From contig JACDAP010000193.1 of NCBI GenBank assembly GCA_013695395.1, positions 1 through 7,319 of the forward strand: a stretch of DNA of 7,319 nucleotides. The letters are read 5' to 3'. A program made the translations under genes and the position numbers. The notes under the pieces were generated by a model, which worked only from the letters and a program-made list of their open reading frames with translations, made no database searches and had not been told where the DNA came from. Source of the stretch: Solirubrobacterales bacterium. GTDB taxonomy: Bacteria; Actinomycetota; Thermoleophilia; Solirubrobacterales; Solirubrobacteraceae. The stretch's first letter is position 1, and every line of letters begins with the position of its first letter. Shown here in pieces: positions 1 to 5,460 of the stretch.

Positions 1-24
1 GGCCCGGCCTGAGCTCAGCCGGCC
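1..24 (-). terminator. Candidate hairpin at the end of the DUF1801 gene, no U-tract
   Basis: The bases around the DUF1801 stop codon form a GC-rich inverted repeat centred on the perfect palindrome CTGAGCTCAG (9-18). Read on the minus strand, GGCCGGCTG pairs with CAGGCCGGGCC around an AGCT loop, giving about 9 bp with two single-base bulges. The stop codon is inside the stem. No run of U follows within the window. It could end transcription, protect the 3' end, or be chance self-complementarity in GC-rich DNA. Confidence 0.3.
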
Positions 25-413
25 AGGAGCCCAGGCGGATTGCGGCGCTCCGCCTCGCGGAGCAGCGCGCGCACCGCCTCGAGGTCGAGCGCCGCGAGCG
101 AGGAGAATCGCAGGCAGGAGCGTCCGGCGCGGCCGCCGAGCCGCTCGGCCCACGCCTCGACGAGGTACTCCTCCGGCCCGGCCATCGCCATGACGTGGAG
201 CGAGATCTGCCGGGCGTTCGCGCCGACCGCCACGCGCGCCGCCTCCCCCTCACGGCCGGAGTTGTAGCGGTACCGGTAGCTCCCGTACCCGAGCATCCCC
301 TCGCGGACGTGCGGGGTCAGCTCGGGGACCGTCGCGCGGATGAGCGCATCGAGCTGCTGGACCGCGCCCCGCCGCGCGGCCGGCATCCCGGCGATCAGCT
401 CCTCGGGCTCCAC
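15..413 (-). CDS. DUF1801 (YdhG-like) domain protein
   Basis: This is a small soluble protein of 132 aa, the usual size for a single DUF1801 domain. The sequence opens with a helical segment (EELIAGMPAARRGAVQQLDALIRATVPEL, residues 4-32). The family-typical core follows: an aromatic-rich stretch GMLGYGSYRYRY (39-50), a basic/hydrophobic strand (AARVAVGANARQISLHVMA, 58-76), and a C-terminal helix after the LRFSSLAALDLEAV segment. The family has no firmly established biochemical role, so none is assigned. I see no signal peptide or membrane segment. The start is GTG at 413. An ATG at 386 would remove the first helix turn, which the family normally has. The gene lies 14 bp downstream of the acyl-CoA ligase on the same strand, so the two are probably co-transcribed. 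No clear Shine-Dalgarno precedes the start, which may indicate translation coupled to the upstream gene. Confidence 0.8.
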   Translation of the reverse strand: MEPEELIAGMPAARRGAVQQLDALIRATVPELTPHVREGMLGYGSYRYRYNSGREGEAARVAVGANARQISLHVMAMAGPEEYLVEAWAERLGGRAGRSCLRFSSLAALDLEAVRALLREAERRNPPGLLAG

Positions 414-418
414 GGGAG

Positions 419-431
419 CTGAGGGCCTCAG
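419..431. repeat. Short inverted repeat spanning the acyl-CoA ligase stop codon
   Basis: CTGAGG-G-CCTCAG is a perfect 6-bp inverted repeat with a 1-nt centre (as RNA, a 5-bp stem with a GGC loop). It contains the ligase stop codon and fills most of the 14-bp gap before the DUF1801 start. It may weaken transcription or hide the downstream start, but it is short enough to be chance. Confidence 0.3.
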
Positions 432-1930
432 TCCTTCTCGGCCTCGGGCACCTCGATGTCCTTCTTGAGGATCTTGCCCGTCGGCCCCTTGGGGAGCTCG
501 TCGACGAGCCAGACCAAGCGCGGGTACTTGTAGGCGGCGACGTTGTCCTTCACGAAGGACTGGAGCTCCTCGACCGTCGTCTCCTCCTTGCCCTCCTTCA
601 GGGCGACGGCGGCGCCGACCTCCTCACCGAGCTCGGGATGCTCCATCGCCACCACGGCGACCTCGCGGACGGCCTCGTGCTCGTAGAAGACCTCCTCGAT
701 CTCGCGCGGGTAGACGTTGTAGCCACCGCGGATGATCATGTCCTTCTTGCGGTCGACGATGAAGAAGTAGCCGTCCTCGTCGACCTTGCCGAGGTCCCCG
801 GAGTGGAACCAGCCGTCCTTGATCGACTCCGCGGTGGCGTCCTCGCGGTTGAGGTAGCCCTTCATCAGGTTGTGGCCCTTGATGACGATCTCGCCGACCT
901 CGCCCTGCTCGACCTCGTTGTCGTCCTCGTCGAGGCACTTCATCTCGACGCCCTCGATCGGGGTGCCGATCGAGCCCGGCTTGCTCTCACGGTCCGGGTG
1001 GTTGAAGGAGGCGATCGGGGAGGTCTCCGAGAGGCCGTAGCCCTCGAGGACCTTGCAGCCGAACTTCTTCTCGAACGCCTTCATGACCTCGACCGGCATC
1101 GCCGATCCGCCGGAGGCACAGACCTTCAGGCTCTTCGTGACCGCGTCGTCGGCCGACTTCGCGTTCAGCATCGCGCTGAACATCGTGGGGACGCCCTCGA
1201 AGACGTTGACCTCGTCACGGGCGATGATCTCGAGGGCCTTGTCCGGGTCGAAGCGCGGGATCATGGTCAGGCAGCCACCCGCGACCATCGTCGCGTTCAG
1301 TCCGCAGGTCTGGCCGAAGGAGTGGAAGAGCGGCAGCGCCCCGAGGATCATCGCGTCGCCCTCGATCCCGAACAGCTCGACCGCGACCTCCGCGTTCTTG
1401 CGCATGCTTGCGTGGGTGAGCTCCGCGCCCTTCGGCGTGCCGGTCGTCCCCGAGGTGTAGAGAATCACCGCGGTGTCCTCGTCGTCACGGTCGACCACGC
1501 CGTCGATCGGGTCGTGCTCGGCGAGCTTCTTCTCGAACTCGCCCGGCTCGACGAGCACGCACTCCGCGCCCGCCTCCTTGGCGCCCGCCTCGGCCGCCTC
1601 GCCGAAGTCGCCCCAGGCGATGACGACCTTCGCGCCCGGGTCCTTGAGGTAGAAGCCGGTCTCGCGTGCCTTGAGCAGCACGTTCATCGGCACGACGGTC
1701 GCCCCCGCACGGAGCACGCCGTAGTAGGCAATCGGGAAGTACGGGACGTTCGGCAACATGATGCCGACGAAGTCGCCCGGCTCCACGCCCATCTCCTTGA
1801 GCATCCCGGCCACGCGCGCACTGCCCTCGTCGAGCGCCGCGTAGGAGACCTCCGTGTCGTCGAGCTTGAGCGCGATGTCGTCGGGCGCTTGTTCGGCGCT
1901 CTTGGTCATGATCGTGGCGAGATTCGACAT
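428..1930 (-). CDS. Long-chain fatty-acid/acyl-CoA ligase (class I adenylate-forming, AMP-binding)
   Basis: The protein (500 aa) activates a carboxylic acid with ATP to an acyl-AMP and transfers it to CoA. All core motifs of the ANL superfamily are intact: the P-loop YTSGTTGTPKG (158-168), YGLSET (298-303), SGDLG (377-381), the hinge/A8 region DRKKDMIIRGGYNVYPREIE (393-412), and the C-terminal PTGKILKK carrying the catalytic lysine (Lys486). Length is normal for FadD-like ligases. The chain is cytosolic, with no signal peptide. The exact substrate cannot be read from the sequence; a medium- or long-chain fatty acid is the family default. I chose ATG at 1930 (MSNLATIMTKSAEQ) because it matches the usual N-terminus. 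The GTG at 1969 would add 13 residues, and a -10-like TAGGCT lies just before 1930. The gene is divergent from the histidine kinase across a 137-bp gap with a perfect inverted repeat. It probably forms an operon with the downstream DUF1801 gene. Confidence 0.93.
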   Translation of the reverse strand: MSNLATIMTKSAEQAPDDIALKLDDTEVSYAALDEGSARVAGMLKEMGVEPGDFVGIMLPNVPYFPIAYYGVLRAGATVVPMNVLLKARETGFYLKDPGAKVVIAWGDFGEAAEAGAKEAGAECVLVEPGEFEKKLAEHDPIDGVVDRDDEDTAVILYTSGTTGTPKGAELTHASMRKNAEVAVELFGIEGDAMILGALPLFHSFGQTCGLNATMVAGGCLTMIPRFDPDKALEIIARDEVNVFEGVPTMFSAMLNAKSADDAVTKSLKVCASGGSAMPVEVMKAFEKKFGCKVLEGYGLSETSPIASFNHPDRESKPGSIGTPIEGVEMKCLDEDDNEVEQGEVGEIVIKGHNLMKGYLNREDATAESIKDGWFHSGDLGKVDEDGYFFIVDRKKDMIIRGGYNVYPREIEEVFYEHEAVREVAVVAMEHPELGEEVGAAVALKEGKEETTVEELQSFVKDNVAAYKYPRLVWLVDELPKGPTGKILKKDIEVPEAEKD

Positions 1931-1938
1931 GGTGTAAG

Positions 1939-1944
1939 AGCCTA
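1939..1944 (-). promoter_or_regulatory. -10-like hexamer TAGGCT for the acyl-CoA ligase
   Basis: On the minus strand TAGGCT fits the actinobacterial -10 pattern TAnnnT and ends 8 nt before the ATG at 1930. No Shine-Dalgarno sequence lies in the 8 nt between (CTTACACC). This spacing would put the transcript start at or within a few bases of the start codon, giving a leaderless or nearly leaderless mRNA. No convincing -35 is visible. Confidence 0.45.
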
Positions 1945-1990
1945 TGCCCGCGAAGGGCCCCGCGCGCACCTCCCATCTGCCGCACCGCCC

Positions 1991-2020
1991 GGCTCTGCAG
2001 GAATCTGTTGCTGCAGAGCC
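1991..2020. repeat. Perfect 10-bp inverted repeat in the divergent intergenic region
   Basis: GGCTCTGCAG (1991-2000) and CTGCAGAGCC (2011-2020) are exact reverse complements separated by GAATCTGTTG. The half-site centres are 20 bp apart, about two helical turns, so a dimeric or tetrameric regulator could bind both on the same DNA face. The repeat sits 61 bp upstream of the ligase start and 48 bp upstream of the kinase start, a suitable place for an operator acting on both. It has no U-tract and no gene ends here, so a terminator is unlikely. An RNA hairpin or small-RNA element is a second possibility. Confidence 0.6.
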
Positions 2021-2051
2021 CGCCTGGTTCCACCGATGCTCGCCCCGCGGG

Positions 2052-2057
2052 TAGGTT
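2052..2057 (+). promoter_or_regulatory. -10-like hexamer TAGGTT for the histidine kinase operon
   Basis: TAGGTT matches TAnnnT and ends 10 nt before the ATG at 2068. The intervening bases (CCGGTGGGGG) contain a G-run, but it abuts the start codon too closely for normal Shine-Dalgarno pairing. The expected transcript start lies within about 4 nt of the ATG. The -35 region is weak (TTCCAC at 2028-2033 at most). Confidence 0.4.
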
Positions 2058-2067
2058 CCGGTGGGGG

Positions 2068-3900
2068 ATGGCCCACAACCTCATCACCCGCCTCGGCGTC
2101 GCGGCCGGCATCGTCGCCGCCGCGATCGCCTTCGCGTTCCTCTCGATCATCTCGCAGGCGCGGATGCTCGACGAGGACGGAAGGACCGGCGAGGTCGCCG
2201 GCCGCATCCAGACCTTCGGGATCGTCGGCCTCATCGGGGCCTCGGTCGCCCTCCTGCTCCTGGCCGCCTACCTGGCCCGCTACATCGTGATCCCGATGCG
2301 GGACGTGACGAGCGCCGCCGAGGAGCTCGCGGGCGGTGACCTGACCGTCCGGGTCCGCGAGCAGGGTGACGCTGAGCCGGTCGCTCTGGCCCACGCGTTC
2401 AACGAGCTGGCCTCGAACCTCCAGACCGAGCAGCAGCAGACCGAGGTGGCGCTGACCGCGCTGGCCGCCGAGAAGCGGCGCATCGAGACCTTCCACCGGG
2501 CGGGGGAGCGCCTAGCCGCCGCACGCGACCTCACCGAGCTCGCGACGATCGCGCTGGCCGAGCTGATGATCGCCGCGGGCGCCGACAGCGGCGGCCTCTG
2601 GGCGGTCGAGCCGGACGATCAGCGCGAGCTCGTGCTCGAGGCCGCGATGGGCGTCGACCCGGCGATGCTCCCCCGCTTCCTACGCCCCGACGACAGCCCG
2701 GCGGGCCGGGCGATCACCACGCGTGAGGCGGTCGCCGTGGACCGCGGCAAGCGCTCGGAGCTGCACCTGCCGCTGGTCGTCGGCAGCCGGGCGATCGGCG
2801 TCATGTCGCTCTACCGAGACGGCACCCCGGCCTTCCCCCCTTCCGACCGCGACACGCTCCTGCGCCTGGCCGAGCAGGTCTCCGTGGGGCTCTCCAACGC
2901 GGTCTCCTACCGCTCCGCGCTACGCGCCGCACGGGTCAACCGGGCCGTCCTCGACGCCACGCCGGACCCCGTCGGGCTGCTCGGCTCGGACGGCGAGCTG
3001 GTCGCGCACAACGCCGCGATGGCGGAGATCTGGCGGCAGTACCCGGGGGTCGACGTCGGCGGCGGCGGCGGCGAGGAGCGGGATGTGCTCGAGCTCGGCC
3101 CGCGCGCCTACTCGCGCTACGCCGGGCCGGTCCGCGACGACACCGGGGAGCGGATGGGTCGCCTGGTCGTCCTCCGCGACATCACCGCCGAGCGCGAGAG
3201 CGAGCGCCTGAAGGACGAGTTCTTCGCCCTGGTCTCGCACGAGCTGCGCACGCCGCTGACCTCGATCATCGGCTACCTCGAGCTCGTGTGTGACAACGAC
3301 GAGGAGCTCTCCGCGGACACGAACCGCTTCCTCGAGGTGGTCGACCGCAACGCCAAGCGCCTGCTGCGCCTGGTCGGCGACATGCTCTTCGTCGCCCAGG
3401 TCGAGGCGGGGCGGCTCTCCCTCGAACGGGTCGCCCTCGATCTGGGCCAGGTCCTGGCCGACTCGGTCGAGGCCGCTCGCCCGACCGCCGAACGCGCCGG
3501 TGTCCGGATCAGGTTGGAGACCACGGAGGTCGGCCACATCGATGGCGACCGGGACCGCGTCGGCCAGCTCGTCGACAACCTCGTCTCCAACGCCCTGAAG
3601 TTCACCGCCGAGGGCGGCGAGGTGGTCGTCGCCATGCGCGCCGAGGGCGGCGATCGGGTACTGGTGGCCGTCGGTGACGACGGGATGGGCATTCCCGCCG
3701 CCGAGCAGCAGCACCTCTTCGAGCGCTTCTTCCGCTCCTCGACGGCGAGGAGCCGCGCGGTCCCCGGCGTGGGGCTCGGGCTGACCATCGTCAAGACCAT
3801 CGTCGAGGCCCACGACGGTGAGATCAGCCTGGAGAGCAAGGAGGGCGTGGGCACGATCGTCCGGGTGCTGCTGCCGCTGCGCGTGGAGGCCGCCGCATGA
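2068..3900 (+). CDS. Membrane sensor histidine kinase (TM-TM-HAMP-GAF-PAS-HisKA-HATPase_c)
   Basis: This is a 610-aa inner-membrane kinase. Two hydrophobic helices (about 6-30 and 50-70) flank a loop of only about 20 residues, followed by HAMP (about 69-121, with the family proline in IVIPMRDV). A GAF-like domain (about 140-282) and a PAS-like domain (about 290-375) come next. The catalytic core is complete: H-box SHELRTPL with phospho-accepting His391, N-box DNLVSNALKF (Asn504/Asn508), D/G1-box GDDGMGIP (Asp538), F-box FERFF (551-555) and G2-box GVGLGL (567-572). With almost no outside loop, the signal is probably sensed in the membrane or the cytoplasm through GAF/PAS; the ligand is unknown. 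ATG 2068 was chosen because it begins just before TM1 and follows a -10-like element. A TTG at 2008 would lie within the inverted repeat. Five GGC repeats encode a glycine run (331-335) in the PAS region. The stop overlaps the next gene's start by 4 bp, indicating translational coupling to the receiver. Confidence 0.95.
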   Translation: MAHNLITRLGVAAGIVAAAIAFAFLSIISQARMLDEDGRTGEVAGRIQTFGIVGLIGASVALLLLAAYLARYIVIPMRDVTSAAEELAGGDLTVRVREQGDAEPVALAHAFNELASNLQTEQQQTEVALTALAAEKRRIETFHRAGERLAAARDLTELATIALAELMIAAGADSGGLWAVEPDDQRELVLEAAMGVDPAMLPRFLRPDDSPAGRAITTREAVAVDRGKRSELHLPLVVGSRAIGVMSLYRDGTPAFPPSDRDTLLRLAEQVSVGLSNAVSYRSALRAARVNRAVLDATPDPVGLLGSDGELVAHNAAMAEIWRQYPGVDVGGGGGEERDVLELGPRAYSRYAGPVRDDTGERMGRLVVLRDITAERESERLKDEFFALVSHELRTPLTSIIGYLELVCDNDEELSADTNRFLEVVDRNAKRLLRLVGDMLFVAQVEAGRLSLERVALDLGQVLADSVEAARPTAERAGVRIRLETTEVGHIDGDRDRVGQLVDNLVSNALKFTAEGGEVVVAMRAEGGDRVLVAVGDDGMGIPAAEQQHLFERFFRSSTARSRAVPGVGLGLTIVKTIVEAHDGEISLESKEGVGTIVRVLLPLRVEAAA

Positions 3901-4271
3901 GTCGGGTGCTGGTCGTCGACGACGATCCCGACATCGTCGACCTGCTCCGCCTCCGCCTCGAGCTGGCCGGCCACACGGTGCGGACCGCGTCGAACGGGGA
4001 GCTCGGCTGGGAGGCGATCCTCGACGAGGTGCCCGACCTCGCGGTGCTGGACGTCTCGATGCCGCGACTCGACGGGCTCTCGCTCACCCGTCGCCTGCGC
4101 GGGCACGCCGAGACGGCGGGACTGCCGATCCTCGTGCTCACCGCAGCGGTGCAGACCGCAGACGCCGAGAACGCGATCGCCGCCGGCGCCACCGCCTACG
4201 CGAAGAAGCCGTTCAGCCCGAAAGCGCTCGCGCTCCGTGTGCAGGCGATGCTCGAGGACCCGGGCGCCTGA
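3897..4271 (+). CDS. Stand-alone receiver-domain response regulator (CheY-like, no output domain)
   Basis: The protein (124 aa) is a single receiver domain. It has every residue needed for phosphotransfer: the acidic pair Asp8/Asp9 in VLVVDDD, phosphoacceptor Asp52 in LAVLDVSMP, Thr82 in VLTA, and Lys104 in YAKKPF. There is no DNA-binding or enzymatic domain. It therefore acts by protein-protein contact, as a phosphorelay intermediate, or as a phosphate sink. Its ATG shares an ATGA overlap with the stop of the upstream histidine kinase, so the kinase is the obvious phosphodonor and the two are likely made in matched amounts. No separate promoter is seen. It converges with the OmpR-type regulator, with 17 bp between stop codons. 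Calling it CheY-like refers to domain structure; nothing here suggests chemotaxis. Confidence 0.93.
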   Translation: MSRVLVVDDDPDIVDLLRLRLELAGHTVRTASNGELGWEAILDEVPDLAVLDVSMPRLDGLSLTRRLRGHAETAGLPILVLTAAVQTADAENAIAAGATAYAKKPFSPKALALRVQAMLEDPGA

Positions 4272-4275
4272 GCGC
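4264..4275 (+). repeat. Small inverted repeat with the receiver stop codon in its loop
   Basis: GCGC-CTGA-GCGC is a perfect 4-bp inverted repeat whose 4-nt centre contains the receiver gene's TGA stop. It lies next to the larger hairpin at 4281-4303. Alone it is too short to be convincing, but it may form part of a 3'-end structure. Confidence 0.22.
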
Positions 4276-4280
4276 GTCCC

Positions 4281-4303
4281 GTGGCCGGTCAGCTCACCGG
4301 CAC
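4281..4303. terminator. Candidate bidirectional hairpin between convergent regulator genes
   Basis: GCCGGT (4284-4289) and ACCGGC (4296-4301) pair perfectly around the loop CAGCTC. Two further pairs (GT/AC) form outside a single bulged G, giving an 8-bp stem. It sits between the converging receiver and OmpR-type regulator genes and includes the latter's stop codon. Being symmetric, it would form in both transcripts. There is no U-tract on either side, so intrinsic termination is uncertain. Confidence 0.35.
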
Positions 4304-4987
4304 GTAGCGGTACCCGAAGCCGCGGACCGTCTCGATCGGCTCGGCCCCCGCAGCCTCCAGCTTGCGTCGCAGGTAGCCCACGTAGAGCTTGACCTGCTCC
4401 GGCGCGACGGCAGCCACGTCCCCCCAGACGAGATCGAGGATCTGGTCGCGGCCGAGCACCTGATTCGGGTTGCGCACGAAGGCGAGCAGCAGCCGGAACT
4501 CGAGCGGGGTCAGCGACACCCGTTCGCCCAGGACGGTGACGCTCGCGTTCGCGACGTCGATCGTGACCGTGGCGTCGGTGTAGGACTCTCGTGAGGCGGA
4601 CTGGCCCCTCTCTCCGCCACGCTTGTGGCGGCGCAGCAGCACCTCGCAGCGGGCCAGGAACTCCTGGCGGCCGAACGGCTTGGTGACGTAGTCGTCGGCT
4701 CCGGCGTTCAGCCCCCGGACCTTCTCGAGCTCCCCGCCGCGCGCGGTCAGCATGAGCACCGGCACCTCGGTCATGTCGCGGACGCGCTCCAGGGTGGCCC
4801 AGCCGTCGAGGTCGGGCATCGTGACGTCAAGGATGATCAGCTCCGGGCGCACGTCGTAGAGGAGCCGCAGCGCCTCGCGCCCGTCCTGCGCCTCGCGGAC
4901 CGTCGCCCCGGCGCGTTCGAGGAGCTCGCGAACGAGCCCGCGCACGTCGGCGTCGTCGTCCACGACCAGGATGCGGGAAGCCTTCAT
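4289..4987 (-). CDS. OmpR/PhoB-family response regulator (receiver + winged helix)
   Basis: This is a 232-aa DNA-binding regulator of normal family length. The N-terminal receiver (about 4-118) has Asp10/Asp11, phosphoacceptor Asp54 in LIILDVTMP, Thr81 in LMLTA and Lys103 in VTKPF. A linker of about 20 residues (GERGQSASRESYTDAT) leads to the winged-helix Trans_reg_C domain (about 138-230). That domain shows the family signatures SLTPLEFRLLLAF (158-170), the recognition-helix region VKLYVGYLRRKLE (199-211) and the terminal wing ETVRGFGYRYVP (219-230). It would activate or repress transcription after phosphorylation. No kinase is encoded beside it on the same strand. The kinase at 2068-3900, on the opposite strand, is the nearest candidate donor, which is inference from proximity. 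It is divergent from the pseudo-receiver gene across 58 bp, so it may control that gene and itself. An AAGGAGGT lies directly against its ATG. Confidence 0.95.
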   Translation of the reverse strand: MKASRILVVDDDADVRGLVRELLERAGATVREAQDGREALRLLYDVRPELIILDVTMPDLDGWATLERVRDMTEVPVLMLTARGGELEKVRGLNAGADDYVTKPFGRQEFLARCEVLLRRHKRGGERGQSASRESYTDATVTIDVANASVTVLGERVSLTPLEFRLLLAFVRNPNQVLGRDQILDLVWGDVAAVAPEQVKLYVGYLRRKLEAAGAEPIETVRGFGYRYVPVS

Positions 4988-4995
4988 ACCTCCTT
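4988..4995 (-). promoter_or_regulatory. Shine-Dalgarno consensus abutting the OmpR-type regulator ATG
   Basis: On the minus strand AAGGAGGT is immediately followed by ATG, leaving only one base between GGAGG and the start codon. Usual spacing is about 5-9 nt. No sensible in-frame start lies further downstream, because the receiver's first strand (ILVVDDD) begins at residue 6. Either translation starts here inefficiently, or the match is partly coincidental. Confidence 0.45.
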
Positions 4996-5045
4996 CGTAC
5001 CAACCTCACGCGGTGGACAGGCCGGTCCCGGGCACATTTGTGTCC

Positions 5046-5387
5046 ATGGCGCGCGTGCACATTTCCGAACCGGTCAGCGAGACACGCGATCTCATCGAGC
5101 GCCTGGTCGAGCGGCTCGGTCACGAGCTCCTGCCCGAGGAGCGGCTCGTCGAGGCGGACGCCCTCGTCTTCGAGCCGAGCTCACCGCACTGCGTGACCCT
5201 CGCCCGCCGCGTACGTGCTGACCGCCCCCGGATCGCGCTGGTCGCGGTCTCCTCGCTGCCCGTCGGTCTCGCCGGCCTTCCCGACGGGGTCGAGCGGGTC
5301 ACCCAGCCGTTCCAGCCGGCCGATCTCGAGCGGGCCCTCACAGCCGCCCTCGGCGCCGAGATCGGCCGCGTCACCGCGGTGTCCTGA
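5046..5387 (+). CDS. Pseudo-receiver protein (degenerate response-regulator receiver fold, unassigned family)
   Basis: I do not recognise this 113-aa protein as a named family, but its pattern follows a receiver domain. Strand 1 is RVHISEP (3-9), followed by a helix SETRDLIERLVERLG (11-25), strand 3 DALVFEPSSP (38-47), strand 4 RIALVAVSS (62-70), strand 5 GVERVTQPF (81-89) and the last helix QPADLERALTAALG (90-103). Each catalytic position is altered. The acidic pair becomes Ser-Glu (Glu8), the phosphoacceptor becomes Glu43, the Thr/Ser position is probably Ser69, and the Lys of KPF becomes Gln87. The region around helix 2/strand 2 is shortened. It should not accept phosphate, and Glu43 could mimic the phosphorylated state. 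ATG 5046 was chosen because the fold starts there. The longer in-frame start at 4971 would overlap the start of the divergent regulator gene. No Shine-Dalgarno is visible. The receiver reading is inference from pattern; a different small alpha/beta protein is possible. Confidence 0.75.
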   Translation: MARVHISEPVSETRDLIERLVERLGHELLPEERLVEADALVFEPSSPHCVTLARRVRADRPRIALVAVSSLPVGLAGLPDGVERVTQPFQPADLERALTAALGAEIGRVTAVS

Positions 5388-5388
5388 C

Positions 5389-5412
5389 CCCCGGGCCGAG
5401 CGCCGACCGGGG
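5389..5412 (+). terminator. Candidate GC hairpin just after the pseudo-receiver stop
   Basis: CCCCGG (5389-5394) and CCGGGG (5407-5412) pair perfectly around a 12-nt loop, beginning 2 bases after the TGA. No U-tract follows. Its position between the pseudo-receiver and arfB fits a transcript end, and the separate -10-like element at 5432 supports independent transcription of arfB. Confidence 0.35.
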
Positions 5413-5431
5413 ACGCCCTGAGCGTGCCTCG

Positions 5432-5437
5432 CTACCG
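5432..5437 (+). promoter_or_regulatory. -10-like hexamer TACCGT for arfB
   Basis: TACCGT (TAnnnT) lies 23 nt before the arfB ATG. A transcript starting about 6-7 nt after it would carry a 5' leader of roughly 17 nt that includes the GGAGG at 5451-5455. The same GCTACCGT octamer precedes the LOG-family gene on the minus strand. No good -35 is seen. Confidence 0.4.
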
Positions 5438-5450
5438 TCCGAGCCGCCGT

Positions 5451-5455
5451 GGAGG
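5451..5455 (+). promoter_or_regulatory. Shine-Dalgarno GGAGG that fixes the arfB start
   Basis: GGAGG is separated from ATG 5461 by ATCCG (5 nt), a good spacing. The alternative in-frame GTG at 5449 would overlap this site, so ATG 5461 is preferred. It is the only well-spaced Shine-Dalgarno in front of a gene in this window. Confidence 0.7.
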
Positions 5456-5460
5456 ATCCG

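Noticed and set aside
2008..2067. TTG start at 2008, extending the histidine kinase by 20 residues
   Set aside because: The added residues are Pro/Arg-rich, precede the first membrane helix without function, and begin inside the inverted repeat. ATG 2068 with a -10-like element just upstream is better placed.
1991..2067. tRNA, signal-recognition RNA or other known structured RNA at the inverted repeat
   Set aside because: No cloverleaf, T-loop context with matching acceptor stem, or SRP core motif could be fitted. Only the simple 10-bp hairpin is supported.
638..2290. A 550-codon open frame on the plus strand opposite the acyl-CoA ligase
   Set aside because: It mirrors a fully intact, motif-complete ligase on the minus strand. 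Its translation is rich in Arg, Asp, Leu and Val repeats typical of antisense frames in GC-rich genes, with no recognisable domain.
4971..5045. ATG at 4971 as the start of the pseudo-receiver gene
   Set aside because: It would overlap the coding start of the divergent OmpR-type regulator and add 25 residues with no receiver-like pattern. The fold begins right after ATG 5046.
5014..5046. TGGACA and TGTCCA inverted pair in the gap before the pseudo-receiver
   Set aside because: The arms are only 6 bp with a 21-nt spacer, no extension is possible on either side, and the site includes the first base of the start codon. This is within chance expectation.
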